Notes: a model not told the origin generated them from the sequence alone. Shown: positions 12,254 through 25,481, counted from the stretch's first letter. The stretch is 64,000 nt of DNA from Coffea arabica (GCF_036785885.1 NC_092323.1:17182501-17246500), one strand, 5' to 3'. A program made the numbers and translations.

Positions 12254-12502
12254 TAAAAAAAGCAGCCCCAACGTACCTTAACAGACACGACAAGATAGTC
12301 CCAAACAAATTACTTCTTAAAAAAATTGCAATGCGCAGAATGCATTTACACCCTAAATCATACATAAAATCGCATATACAAAATGCATGAAAGTTGTTGA
12401 AAGGGGAAATGAAGAGAAATCAGTGACTTTGCATCGATTGACACCCACGATAGATCAAACGCGTCACAGCACCTCCAACAGTGACCTCCAGCTGATACAG
12501 GA

Positions 12503-13184
12503 TAGGGGTGGCAATCGGGTCGAGTTCGGGTTGGCGGGTCGGGTTGAGACCCGGGTATAACAGAAAACCCGTTGACCCGAACACGACCCGCCAACCCGAA
12601 ACGGGTCAGGATACCTGACACGAACCCGAAAATTTCGGGTTGGCGGGTCGACCCGAAATGATCCGAAATTTAATTTTAATTTATTACTGCAATTTATAAT
12701 AAAATCAATTTCTCACAAAATTAATTACATAATCAAGTAATAAAAATTTAAATAAATAATTTCAAACCAAATCTAAAATAAATTAAACACCATAAAAGTG
12801 TTTTATCCCAAATCAAATATAAAATAAATTAAAACAGTATATAAGTAAAAAATAATATAATATATTATTTGTCCAAATATAATAATTTCAACTTCACACA
12901 AGTTAAATAAATTCATTTAGGATTAAGTAATTAATGCCTTTGAAAAAATGAATAACTTAGTTTAGTTAGACAAAATAATTTTTATGTTTATTAAATTATT
13001 TTTAATTCGTAAACGGGTCATATCAAGTCACCCACGGGTTGACCCGAAATCGACCTGTTTTCTTTTTAGGTTCATCAGGTTTGACCCGATTCTGACCCAA
13101 ACTCTCGAAACCTCAACCCAACCCATTAATTTCGTATTAGATTCGTGTCGTGTTTTCGGGTCGTATCGGAAATTGCCACCCCTA
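12503..13184. mobile_element. hAT-like non-autonomous element
   Basis: The terminal inverted repeats TAGGGGTGGCAAT and ATTGCCACCCCTA are perfect. The 8 bp target duplication atacagga is exact at 12495-12502 and 13185-13192, diagnostic of hAT insertion. Subterminal regions are rich in 'gggtcg/cgacccg' motifs in both orientations, and the core is AT-rich. No transposase frame is visible; a GC-rich open frame at the left end is an artefact of the repeated motif. Confidence 0.92.
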
Positions 13185-13192
13185 ATACAGGA

Positions 13193-15480
13193 AACAAAAT
13201 TGTCCCAGATATATCAATCAAAACCAGAAGCCCACGACTTTTTCACTCTTTTGACGTCGAGAAATACTCTGGAAAACAAGAAACACTTGAACAAAAACTG
13301 TTAAACCAAAACTGTTTCCTTTTCTTTGTCTGTAAAATTCATAATAATAAGAAACACAAAGCATAGAGAAACAGCCCCTTACGAATAAACAATCAAGCAT
13401 TTTCCCTGTCAATTTCTCAAGTAGCTTAGGAACCCAACTTAAATACTTTTGGGCAGGTAGAGTTTGGTATTCTACGTACTTTAATGGATTGGCAAAAGCA
13501 GTAATGCTTCATAATTTAACAGTCCGAAAAGATGCAGCAGCCAATATGCTCATCTCCTCTTTGTCCAGTAACCAATGTTCAAATCTCCCTTAGCAAGCGC
13601 ACATCAGTTAGTTAACAATATCAAATCCAATGGCTATGAGAAGGCAAAGGTAACTTGTCAAGCAGAAAGCAAATACAGCAAATAGAGAAAACAATTACCT
13701 GTCATCTCCCTCTTCCCATACATGGTTATGTTCCTGTGACAAGATGAGAATAAAGGGGATGAAAATAATGAATTTGAAAAAGCAACCAGAATTCAGATAA
13801 ACAACCAGTCCAATCAAAATCGGATCGCATTAATCCATGATTTCAACCAACTTTGGATCGACAAACCAAAAAGGAAGGCCTGCAGAGACTAAGAACTTAT
13901 TAAGGTTTATGGCTAAGAATCCTTCATCTTTCAGAAGTATACAGAAAGGATGGAAATATGGCTTTCAAAAGAAAAATGGAAGCATAACTCAGTGAGCGTG
14001 AGCATTTTTTTTTTTTAACCTTTTTTCAACATGTGATAATATTATACAACAAAAGCCAAAGCAGTTGCAATGTTAGTAAGATGTTTATAGTTGCTGTTAG
14101 ATTTAGATGGTTTCAACTACATCAATCACCACATAAATGCTTCCTGAAATGTCTTGGACATATTCCCTCAGTTTAGCACTACCATCCAAATCAGGATAGC
14201 AGTTGAATGTAGTACTATTTTAATTAGTTTAAACTTGATATCGTCCCCTCCATGTTGTCAATTTAAGTCCTCAAAATTTTTTTCTAAAAAAGAACATACA
14301 GTCATGTACAAAAGCTTGGCATGGTTATGGATGAGCGATATGAAATACTCAATCAAGTGGCCAACAATTCTATATATCTAAATAGACTTAGAATACCACA
14401 GATTTCAAGAATCAACTACAAAAAGAAACCTTTGCTCGGGCAACAATACAAGGTCCCTAAAATATGATCGATATGATATACTCATGAAGGGACTAACAAT
14501 TCCAGATGTGTAAATAAACCTGAAATGTGTCACAATTTCAGATGTGTAAATAGACATCAGTCCTTGTAGTATTCAGGAAACATCATCCATGTAGTCAGAG
14601 CATGAGAATAACCAATTTTGATTAAATTCAGCTATTCCCTTTACAGCATTTAGTTTAGACCCAAAACAAACATATTACTACCTCAAAAAAAGAAGTTTTT
14701 TGGTGAATATATTAATCAAGTGAAGTTAAAAGTGTAGGAAAAAGCGGCTCGAACAATGCTAACACTTGAACACTTGAGTCGTGCTTGAAAGCACTGTCCT
14801 AAGAAACTATTTCAGGGTATTGAAATGTTTTCCCAGGATTAAACAAGTCTTCCTCTACTTTGTGAGAGGGACATAGAACCAGCAAAAATAAACTTGTTTC
14901 TAACCCAGCAGAAAAGTAAGAATGTTGTGAAAGATAGACAAAGGAGGAGGTAGAGAGAGTTTTAAAGTGTAGACTTCGGTTTTGCAGTGCCAAATGAGCC
15001 TGGCAACTCGTTCTATTTATAAACTTCACGGGACGGAAGAAGATAGAATTTTGAAAGCTAATTTTCCGTGAGAATAGGCTTGCTTCGTGCCAGACGTTAT
15101 CTTTTGAAGTAGTCAGAGGTCTATCCTCTGTGGTGATAAGTTTGGAAAAGGTCAAGTGATTTGGAAAAAAGGTCATCCGAAGCTTAACTTCCTATCTGGC
15201 ACTTGAACTTGCCTTTTAGTCAAAACCTTATCTTTGAAAACTTCTCCATCAAAATAGAAACAACCATTTCTGATGAAGCATTATCAGATAAAGCTCTAGT
15301 CCGAAACAAACGAAAAAATCTTTTGGAATATCAAGTTTTTTAACAACAAAAAGCTATTTAGCAGTATAGAACATCGGCGTGTACAAACTGTGTGCTACAA
15401 AGTGCAAATAACTGAAAAACTAAAATAGCACAAATCAAAAGTAAAAACCAAGCATTATTCAAATACATACAGCAAAAGTA
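13193..15480. other. Intergenic, no gene recognised
   Basis: There is no family motif in any frame. A 125-codon open frame on the minus strand (14799-15176) lacks recognisable domains and neighbouring exons, so I did not call it. Confidence 0.5.
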
Positions 15481-15484
15481 TAAC

Positions 15485-15875
15485 CTGGAAACACTGAGAA
15501 TCTGCACCGAGAAATAGACAACAGTTAGGAGCCCCGCACAGAGAGTTAACAGTCGCACCACCATACCACTCAAAGTCGTAATTGCATGATAGCTCTGTTC
15601 CGGTAGATATACCTACCTTTGCAAATACCCCAACCCGTGTTTCCCCCAGTACAGTCCATTTCCTTGTCTCACAATTAGGTAGGCTGCCAATTCCAGTGAA
15701 AAAAGTATAAATTCCATTTCTACATGCCCAAATGATTCCACACTGTTGCTTGAAACTGAAAAGGCGTTTAAAAAAGGACACATTATATTCATAAATACAA
15801 CTTACTGACTGACCATGAATGATTTATAAACCTGGCAAGGTTTCCCTTCTTTGTAGCATCAATGAAATAATTCGA
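15485..15875 (-). pseudogene. SET-domain fragment, ASHH1-like histone methyltransferase
   Basis: Two exons of a SET-domain protein are readable on the minus strand. The upstream exon (ending at 15814) encodes the IDATKKGNLARFINHS core, which forms the AdoMet-pocket pseudoknot. A codon split across a GT...AG intron (15684-15813) restores the Cys, and the second exon (15485-15683, 67 codons with the split codon) encodes LPNCETRKWTVLGE, then NYDFEWYGGA, and a post-SET remnant ending FLGADSQCFQ at a GT donor. The wording matches Arabidopsis ASHH1/SDG26, a H3K36-type methyltransferase, from memory of that family. Odd points: the first post-SET Cys is Ser (NSLCGA), and the Tyr before the NYDF motif is replaced by Cys. 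No other exon could be found on either side. Retained introns argue for a DNA-level duplication rather than a retrocopy. It is probably non-functional. Confidence 0.75.
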
Positions 15876-15889
15876 ACTTAGAGATATTA

Positions 15890-16990
15890 TATATGCATCC
15901 CTCAAACCAGAAAAGCATACTAATATAGAAAGAGCATTTTTGTCCTAAAAGGAGGGTAAAGGGCATATTTAATGAATTCAAGAAATAAAGTGCAAATATG
16001 AATACAGTTCAGGAGGAGTTAGTATATTTCGAGGTAGAATATATTTCGAGGTAAAAAGTGATGAAAAGGGCAGTGATAGAAGTGGTTTATGGGATTTTGA
16101 GACAAAGAAGATTGGTGCAAAAGGGGATGGAAAGGGTGGTAGCTATGATATTTTTTGATGGTGAAGGCCAACAAGAAGGAAGCCATTTCCCTATTATTTC
16201 ACACCCAACAAACATGGCTTTAAAGGTTTATGATGTTATTGTATAACTTTTTGTATCAATTTCGTAGTACTACTTGAAGGCCTCGTGGGTATAGAATTGA
16301 TTTGATAACTTGATTCCGTATGTATGTATATTTGAGATAGTTAGAACTAGGAAAATCAATGTATTTCTGATAAATGTTCACTTTTTCTATATCATTTTTC
16401 TATCACCAAATCGTACAAATTATAGGTGTTGATTGTATGTTGGTCACAGACCAACAATCAACCTATGACACAAGGGGTACACAAGGGATGAAAATGTCAT
16501 TTTCTTAATCCATGGTCGATCGAATCGACTTTCACTTGCCGGAGTTTGTTCAATTGTAATAGGTTGCAACAAAATTAAACCTCGAAGTAGTTAAGTGCTG
16601 AAATTAATGGTTGAGGGTGCAAAGTGCTATATGAGCATAGTAACTGGGGTTGCAAAGTGAAATTAACCCTAATAATTATGCCATATCTCATGGGAGGCAA
16701 TTGTAATTTTGCAAACTCCAAGTCGGTTTAAGATTTGCGGCCCTACTGCCAAACCAATTGCAACTTCATTGCATGTAGCCGACTGTACCCCATCTTTGCC
16801 CAAATCTTACACAAGAATTTTCCCACCCCTTTCTATATAGAAACTCGTTCAAAATCCTCCTCCCAACAAATCTCCCTTTCCTCAGTCACACACAAAAGAC
16901 ACGCACAAAAACACACATGTGAAATCCCTAATTTCTGGGAATTGGGATTGTTATTCTTCTCCAGTGTGTATTGTGTGTGAAAATAGTACA
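15890..16990. other. Intergenic / 5' region of the SNM1-like gene
   Basis: No further SET-gene exons and no other gene recognised. The last 150 bp before 17000 are C- and A-rich and free of ATGs in the gene's frame, consistent with promoter and 5' UTR. I could not point to a definite TATA box. Confidence 0.4.
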
Positions 16991-16999
16991 CATAGAGAG

Positions 17000-19900
17000 A
17001 TGCCAATAGAAATGCCAAGAGGGCTCCCATTTTCAGTGGATACATTTTCTCCAAATTCAAAGAGAAAAAGGCATCATTTCCTCACACATGCCCACAAGGA
17101 CCATTGTCAAGGAATTCTCACCCATGCTTCTTACCCCATCTATTCTACTCTTCTCACCAAGGGCCTTGTTCTCCAGTATTATCCACAGGTTGGTTCATCT
17201 TTTTTTTTTTGGGTCCAGTTTTTGTTGTTGGGAGATATTTATTTTGTTTAGTTGCAGAGTTTTTTTTTTTAATTCAAATTCAATTTAAATTTTGTTTATG
17301 GCAGCTTGATGATGGGGTTTTTGTGGGAATTGAGGTTGGTAAAATGCTTGTTATTGGTGATCCGGATGGCGATTTTGCGGTGACTGCTTTTGATGCAAAT
17401 CATTGCCCAGGTGAGTCAATCTTCTTTTCTTCCAGAACTTCTGGGTTTTTTTTGTCTATCATCTGCTTTCATGATCATTTTCTGTTTTGGTTTATCATTT
17501 TGCTGATAATCTGATGTTCGTTACAATGAAAACTACTAATTTTTATGGTATTGTTCTTGTAGAAATTATGCTTCAAATGAGAGATGGCTGATTATCTCTG
17601 ACACAGGAGCAATTATTCGAATTATCTGTGATTGATAATGTGTTAGTAGCTAGTTTAATTAGCAATTGTTTGGGCTTTTGCTTTTATAATTGTTACTCGT
17701 TCAGATGTATTCATTTTGGTGATTTGAGAGTTTTAGTTCCTGCTTTAATTCTAGCTTACTTTAGACCTGGTTGACAAGCCAAGTTGATATTTTGTGAAGG
17801 CGGCACCTATCCTTTGATGCATAAAACAAATTAAGTTTAGCTAACTTGTGAGATCAAGGTCATAAACCAAAAAGGAGTTTTTGTTTTGGCTCTTCAGTAA
17901 TCTATGTCATCCTCAAATTTCCAGGGTTTGATTAACCAGTAAGACAAATATTATAAAAAATTCAGGCAAGAACTTGGGAACAAATTATATACACTATAAA
18001 AGGAGGGAAGGATGGGGAGAGGAACTTACAAGGAATGAGGAGCAGTGAAAAGTTATCATTCTATTGCAAACATGGTTAACATTACTTGGATGAAATGTGA
18101 AAGTCAACAAAGAGACGCTTAAAGGGAGAGGGAAGTTGGCATTTGGAAAGGTGGGAGGGAGAACAATAAAGGGGGGGGGGGGGTCGATTTTATTATTCTG
18201 GCCTTTCTGTGGGTTGGTGAGTGGGACAAAGTGGATAAATTGGTTTGAAGAGAAGTTCCACATAAATAAGAATCTTCAGTTATTAACTGCTTTCAGAATG
18301 AAAGTGAAGAAAAATGGCAGCTTCGGCAAGTTTCATTCATCTTTAATTTTCTGATGGTTCTCTTAACCGCCAAACTTTCTAACTGGAAACTTCAATGGCC
18401 AAATATTACAGAGCTCACATCCACCTCTTTAACACAAATGGAAATCTTCTTTATCTTTATAACTTAAAGTTGCACCTGAATAAAGGGGCTCCTACAGTTC
18501 TTGAATAGTGAAATTAGCTTGCTTCAAGCTAAAACTAAGATCCACTGCTTTTTTATTTGTTGCTTTAGAAACTTATTCTGCTATAAAATAATCCTTTGTG
18601 TGCTTCTTTAGCTAGTTTCTTTTTCCTTTTTGGTCTTTGGTGCTTATTCACCATGCTTAATAAGTTTGTAGCAGGAAGGTCATAATCTTTGGAAAGAAGA
18701 ACAAACATTGGGAAGGAAATTTTGGCATTGTTATTAGATCAGCAATTGGAGAACATCTTTTGTTGTTTCTAGAGACCTTTGGGGACTCTGATCTTAGTCT
18801 TTCTCTGCGGGAGGTTTTGTAAGTAAGGTTTTCTGACATTTGGTTGTTGTGTTGCTCACTGGCTCCTAGTTTCTTTGCATAAAATTTTTCAGATGAAGAT
18901 GATGTATGTGTTGTCTCTGGGGTTTAGCATCGTCAAATAGGCCTGAGTTAATCTTCCCTCGGGAGGGGGGGCTGCGGGTGTGTGTGTTCGGTTAAACTCT
19001 AAGGGCTGAGTTGTAAGTACTGGAAATTAAGAATTTATATTTGCTGTTGTCTTTGTTGATTTCATGCACATTAACAGCTGAGCCTGCACCAAAATTTCCA
19101 TTTTTTCGCTTTGGAAGCATTTCCATGACATGCATGCTTTACACACACACACACACACACACAAAGAGAGGGGTTATTTCTATCATGCATTTGTGACAAT
19201 ACAGTGGTGGTTGGAAGATTTCAGTTCTTTTACTATCTTCTTCAATCCTTTGACCTTTTAATTCTCCTATCGAGGGTCTGAGTTCAGATATGTTTCTTTT
19301 GTGATGATTCATAGGTAGATAGCTTCTGTTGTATGAAAACATCAAGTTCTGGAGCTGTTTTTTGAATCACATTCCAGATATTTTAATAACACTCTGTGTG
19401 GCTTTAATAATTGGAGCTGGAATTTTCTTATTATCATGTGTCTTTGTTATATTTATTTTTATTGTTGGTTGGCCCAATAGAAGTTTCATTTTTCTTTGTT
19501 CCTTCAGTATTTGATTCTTTTTCTACCTGGTGTGAATTCATTAGGACCTGAGCCTATTCACGATGGTGATTGTGTTTGAATGTGGTTTTTGAATTTCAGG
19601 AGCTGTGATGTTTCTTTTTGAAGGCAGATTTGGTAACATTCTACATACAGGGGATTGCAGACTTACACCCGAGTGCTTGCAAAGCTTACCGGAGAAGTTC
19701 CTAGGAAAGAAAGGGAAAGAACCCAGGTGTCAATTGGATTATGTATTCTTAGACTGCACATTTGGTAGGTTTCCCTTGAAAATGCCAAGCAGGCAATCAG
19801 CAATCCAGCAGGTTCATACATTCTTCTTATCGATTCTTATCCTAGAATAGCTTGAACTCGTTGTGCTGCTTTTGTCAAATACAGATCATTCTAGCAATAG

Positions 19901-22900
19901 GATTTCACACATCAAAATTCTACCGCTAATCTATTCTTTCTATTGCTATTTGGATTGGATATTATCAATCAATGGTTATACGTGGTATATCGTTAGGGAG
20001 TTGGTATATCTGGTCTTATGTAGATATGTAATATGTGTAATATGTCTTAAGCCAATAGCTTCTTATGTGTGAATCAATTTCAGATGGATGTTCTAGGTTG
20101 ACTTTGCGTAGATATTGATTAAGACTCTGAGAATGTAATTATTTCAAGAAAGAAGTGGAGACTTGTAGAATCTCTATGTTAACTACTATAAATGGAATGA
20201 ATATGTAATGAACATGTAGACTAGTTACTAGTGGCTAACTTTTTGTTACATATAATATTGCAACTGGAATAATCTAGTTATTGGACTTTTCATCTAGTAC
20301 AAATTGATATGGTTTTGGCACTAGCAGAGAAGGACAAAATAGGACCTTTTTTTTTGAAATGGGGAAGTACTATTCAATTGATACACTTTGTAAGTCACGG
20401 TCATTAATCTGAAGCCTATTTACATTCTGTTAGGGTTAGACTGAGAGTCAAATTGCTTTTCCTGAATAAGTCGACTCAACTAGGAATGCACCATATGAAG
20501 AGTTTGATCTATTTGATCGTCTTAATGAACAATATGCCTTAGAGTTGAAAACCCAAGATTCTTTGTTAATGCATTATTTCTTTTTGGTGTCCCTTTCTTT
20601 GGGAGTTGGGACTTTTAGGTATTTGTTTCTTAGGTGAGTCATGTAGGTAGCATTTGGCACCCGTTGAGAAATGAAACTTTTGGGGAAAAGTTCATTTAAT
20701 GATTATTTCCATGAACAGTGGTGAAGGGAGAGCAAACAAAGTTAGGTAAGAAATTGGAAGAGTACTGCTGATGCGTGTCAAGTTTGTAGGCCTTGAGTTG
20801 CAGGGAAAAACAATCAATGTAAAAACGAAATATGCTGCCTCTCCTTGATTAATATCACCTAGCAGGTGCATGAAGGGGGGAATTTTGGGTCAAGTAAAGC
20901 TTGGTAGAATCACGTCCCAGCATTTCTAGGTAAGCAGCACTGCTGTAAAAAGAGTTGTGATCCTTATAGACCCTTGATACAAACATTGGTATTTAGTTGA
21001 ATTACTTTGTGGAGGTCAGATACTCTATGCCCCTGCTTAAATGGTATGAGGAGCAGTTTCCACATGGTAGAGATGGATCTATATAAATCATTTTGAGCCA
21101 GACCACTAGTAGCATTTTGGTGAAGTGTCTTATGAATGTACTAGGAAACTCATAGACTTTGGCGGTGGAGGCATCAGATGAAGTGTATATGAAGAATTTG
21201 AGATTCTAGTCCAGTTAATGTGTATCTAAAATGGTTGGTTATTTATACCCAACACGTGAAAGAACTACTATGTACCAGCATACATCATCTTGGGATATTC
21301 CCTCACATGTAAAATGGGAACTTAGTTGTATTCAGGAATTTTAATCTTCTTTGCAAGGCTTTTGCCCTCTGGCACTTTAAGCTTTGGTATCTTGGATCTG
21401 GCTTTCTTGCTGTAAAGATTGGGATATCAAAATGCCAGTATGTGCTTTTGCCTTTTGCAGTTCCTTCAGCAATACAGACTGCTAGTTTGAATTTAAGAGG
21501 GGTACAGTATGTTCTGAAGTGTCGCATCTTTTTTTAAGAAAGCTAAGGGAATGTTACTTTGTTTTGATTAATACCATGATTTACGGAGAAATCTTATGTT
21601 CATTGGCAACATAGTTACTCAAAAGTATGGGATACTGTTTCCTTTTAGCTAGTTTGTCTTTCTAAACTATTCTAAGAAGTTGAGACAGATTAATGAGCAA
21701 TTGTTACTGTAGATGTAATGGTAAAGTCATACATGGATTACAGTCTATGAGCATGGAAAACCACAAAATTTGGACATGACAGACTATGCTTCTTATATGA
21801 AAAATACACGGTTTACAGACTATTTGAGTACTGAAAACCAGAAATTTGAAGTTGAGAGAGGATGCTCCTTTAGCCAAAATATACATGCAAGTGTTTAACA
21901 CGTAGTTTGCAGAGCATTTGAGTATGGAAAACTGGAAAACTTTAAGATCAGGGAGGATGCTCCTTTACCTGAAACAGACATGCAAGTGTTTAATAATAGC
22001 TGATGGAGAAGTTTACTGATATCTATGCTTTCTCCTGAATAGAAGGTTTTGTGGTTGTGGAGAAAGAGTCTGGTTTTTTCAGAATTTTTCTGCTTCCTTA
22101 ATTATTTTTCAGTAATTTCTTTCTCAAGTTTTGGAGGGAGGGGATGAAAGGGAGCCAAAGCTGTGGATAGTAAAGTAGGTATTATACTGAATGAAAAATT
22201 TTAGAAGAACAGCATTTGAGCACTCTTGGATATTAAACTCTGTCTAATCTGCTTCATATGTTTTCTTATCTTGCCTAGGATATCAGCCATATAAGTATAT
22301 CAAAAGTCTTCAGCAATAGATGTAAGACTTTGCTTTCTGTCTGTGTGCTGCTAGTGGGATTAGATGACTTGCGTGTCATTGAATTTACAAATGCCAGATC
22401 AAACTGCTTTACGTCATTGTATTTTTGCACTCAAGTATAAGCTCATTTAATTGTTCAAGTCTTGCAATCACACAGGTCATAAATTGTATATGGAAGCACC
22501 CTGATGCACCCAGAGTGTATCTGACCTGTGACCTTCTAGGCCAGGAAGAAATTTTGGTGAATATATCTCAAACATTTGGCTGCAAGATATATGTTGATAA
22601 AGTGCAAAATCCTGGATGTTATCAGGCTCTAGAACTTACAGTTCCTGAAATTCTGTCACAAGATTCGTCTTCACGTTTCCAGATATTTGACGGATTTCCC
22701 AAACTTTGTGAAAGAGCAGAAGCCAAGATTGCCGAGGCTCGTGCTAATTTTCAGCATGAGCCTCTAGTTTTACGTCCTTCTGCACAGTGGTATGCATGTG
22801 AGGAAGGATATTCAGAGGCTGAAAATCGAAGAAAGAGAATACATGATCAAGCTGTAAGAGATATTTCTGGTGTTTGGCATGTGTGTTACTCGATACACTC

Positions 22901-23588
22901 ATCCAGGGAAGAACTAGAGTGGGCTTTGCAGCTACTAGCACCAAAATGGGTTGTCTCAACAACACCTAGTTGCAGGGCCATGGAACTAGATTATGTAAAA
23001 AGGCATTGCTTCAATGCTCGAACCGGTTCAGATAATTCCTTCTCAAAACTCCTGAATATCACTCTGGGGGATTCTTCAGCTCCAGAAACCACACCAAGTT
23101 TGAGTTGTTCGCCTATCATTGAAATACCTAGTAAAGATGATTTGGAAACCCAGTCCAAATCAATGCTAGCATCAACAAGCCACAGAAGATTATTAAATTT
23201 GTCTCCCCCAAGCAAAAGACCATCTGTCACATTATTTGGAAAAGCAAGGGTTGGAATTCAGGATTCTATCTTCAAGCATGAGAAGGAAACAGTTACAGAA
23301 GATGATTCTTCACAGAAAGCAAGGGAAGATACTTCACTTAGGCAAGTGGAGGTTGTTGAAGTGGAATGCAGAAAGTCATTTGAGGAAAGCAGAGAGGAAG
23401 AAGACAGGAAAATAAGCAAGTCAACACAAAGAAGAAAACGTGCTTCTGATTCACCAATTGGATCGTCAAAGAGCTTTAGTCAAAGTTTGAGGAACTTTTA
23501 TAGGTCCATGAATGTATCAGTACCGCAGCCTCTCCCATCCTTAGTGGAGCTTATGCATGCCAATAAATGCTCCAGGAGAAGATTCTAA
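17000..23588 (+). CDS. SNM1/Apollo-like DNA repair nuclease (MBL + beta-CASP + DRMBL)
   Basis: Four exons splice in frame to 539 aa: 17000-17188, 17305-17410, 19600-19811 and 22476-23588; all three introns are GT-AG. The metallo-beta-lactamase metal ligands are complete: HAHKDH (H30, H32, D34, H35), H96 in NHCPG and D117 in HTGD. The segment DYVFLDCTF fits beta-CASP motif A. The last exon carries the DRMBL region (YLTCDLLGQEE...) followed by about 190 residues of Ser/Lys/Glu-rich, probably disordered tail ending in a basic CSRRRF. Members of this family are 5' exonucleases acting in interstrand-crosslink repair and at telomeres; the short N-terminus directly before the HxHxDH motif resembles SNM1B/Apollo more than SNM1A. 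I chose ATG 17000 because it opens the conserved frame; an in-frame ATG follows at codon 5. Introns 2 and 3 exceed 2 kb and hold repeats, including a triplicated segment at 21733-21998. Confidence 0.93.
21733..21998. repeat. Three-copy degenerate tandem repeat in intron 3
   Basis: Three consecutive units of about 75-95 bp share the order 'tttacagactatttgag', 'tatggaaaac', 'gatgctcctttagcc' and 'acatgcaagtgtttaa'. Units 2 and 3 are closest to each other, and unit 1 is shortened. The repeat lies within the last intron of the SNM1-like gene. Confidence 0.7.
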
Positions 23589-25480
23589 ATCCAAGTCTTC
23601 TGAATATCATGGTGGATTTTAAATTCTCTCTGTAATTCGGACCATTGAATTTATGCTTCTCTCTCAAAGGCAGCAGAAGTGTACACGTTTCAATTCTGGC
23701 TCCTTTGGCATTCTCCATTGTTTCAAGATTCAGATGCCATTGTGCTTGACAAGAAAAACTGATACATATATACATGTACATGGAATTGTTTAGGTAGTAT
23801 ACCTTCTGCAACTACCCAGTTTCCTTCCTCTTTATGTTGTAAGTGCATTTGTTTTTAGTATACTTCAATTGAATTATTCAAAAGTTAGCGTATTTCTCAG
23901 CACCTTGTGATTTGTACATGATTAACTTGATATTTATTCTGTAAACCCCATTTTTTCAATTGTTTATCCTATCCTGAATTATATTCTTTCTATTCATGAT
24001 GCATTTTAATCTGCGATTGTACCATATGGACAGTTTATAAAATCTACAGCTGGTTACGGCTTAAAGCTGACTTTGTATATGCTTCCGCAGGTATACCTTG
24101 CGAAAGTTATGCTTGTAACTGTCTTCACTGATTTCTTTTTGAGCCAACTTACAAATACGAGTGACCTAAACACCTCTGTTTGGATCCTTCAGTTTTTCAA
24201 AAATTAGTTTTTCAAATATTATAAATTTTTTTTAAAAAGTAGTCTAAATTTTTTTAAACAATATTCTAAAATATATTTTGAAAACTCTACTACTCTTAAA
24301 TATTTCAATATATTTTCTAAAAATATCCCAAAATATACTCTAAAAACTCTGTTACAGTAAATTTTTTTAAAAATACCTTCAAAAACAGCTAATCCAAATT
24401 TGGGACTTTGAGGATGTTTAGAGCTGATGAATTTATTTGGTAGAAAACTTGGCAACTAAAAGCAAAAAGAAAAAGAAAAAGAATCAACTCTATATGCCTC
24501 AGTGGTTCTGCATTGCTATGGCAGATAATCAAAACTAGGGCTCACACTCATACATCAGTCATTGCTACTGCAAAATTTTTTTCTGCTTTAAGTTCAGAGT
24601 ACATCTAAGTACTTCATATTTCTTCAATGCCACTAGATGATGTTGCTGCTTCTTGCATGACGGCCGTCAATTTTCTTTTTTCTTTTTTTTTTTTAAATAA
24701 AAAATGTACTCTTTCTGTTCTAGAACTATGTGGTTTGCTTAACAAAAATGTAAATGAAATGATTTTTTCTGCTTGACATAAATAATGCGATTCTGCAACC
24801 TAATACATTTCATCCTTTGCTGCTGCAATACCACTATAATTCTATGGTTTCAAAAGCAAATGAGGTACAACATATCCTAGTTTATACCCTCTATAAGAGT
24901 TCTTTCAGCTTGAAGGACTTTTTTTGTCCTGATAACTGTAATCTTTCGTTTCAAAAGTAAATGAAATACGGCAAATTCTAAATGTAGTTTATACCCTCCA
25001 TGAAAATGTTTTCAATTGGAAGCATTTTCTTCTCCTGATAAAGCCATTCAATGACCAAAAATCAAAGCCACAGTCTCAAGGCAGATAATTTGGTTTACGG
25101 TCACTGCAATATTATGTTAAGCTACAATGGATAGTAAGAAAGCAAGAGCCTGTAAAATTCGCATGTACTTCAAAACATGGTATCCTCTCCTAGTTTTGAA
25201 ATATTAAGATCACCATTTCTCTGGCTGTGCCTCTGAATCCTTACATTCTTTCATAATCTAGCTTATCAGACTGCAAGAATGCATAACCATATATCAAGAC
25301 TTAAAAAAATGTTAAAAAGACAATACAAAATGCAAAAACCATATCCGAATATACTACTGCAAAGTTCTGCAATTGTCAGTAAAAGTTAAGTGCACCAAGT
25401 TAATTACACAAGGTACTGAAAAACCTTCCATTATGCTTAAAAAACCATGCTAAGAAAAGAGTTAAAAATGTGAAATGCTA
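23589..25480. other. Intergenic between convergent SNM1-like and NDHS genes
   Basis: 3' flank shared by two convergent genes. It holds an AT-rich MITE-like insertion around 24172-24405 and a pair of related segments at about 24865-24930 and 24950-25040. The terminal exon of NDHS on the minus strand, if there is one, should lie here, but I could not identify it. Confidence 0.45.
24172..24405. mobile_element. AT-rich MITE-like insertion
   Basis: The segment begins ctgtttggatccttcag and ends aaacagctaatccaaat, an imperfect inverted pair (tttggat / atccaaa). The AT-rich interior repeats 'tattctaaaatatattt' and 'aaaactct' motifs. No target duplication is clear. I cannot assign a superfamily. Confidence 0.5.
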
Positions 25481-25481
25481 C

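Noticed and set aside
12358-12621. GC-rich minus-strand open frame
   Set aside because: It overlaps the hAT-like element's terminal 'gggtcg' repeats; the open frame is a by-product of the motif.
14799-15176. Minus-strand open frame of about 125 codons
   Set aside because: Long for this region, but no domain, no homologous phrase I recognise and no neighbouring exons. Its closeness to the SET fragment suggested a 3' exon, but the sequence does not resemble the ASHH1 C-terminus.
19141-19163. (AC)n run as a regulatory element
   Set aside because: An ordinary microsatellite inside an intron.
22744-23230. Antisense open frames opposite the SNM1-like last exon
   Set aside because: They are shadows of the well-supported plus-strand exon.
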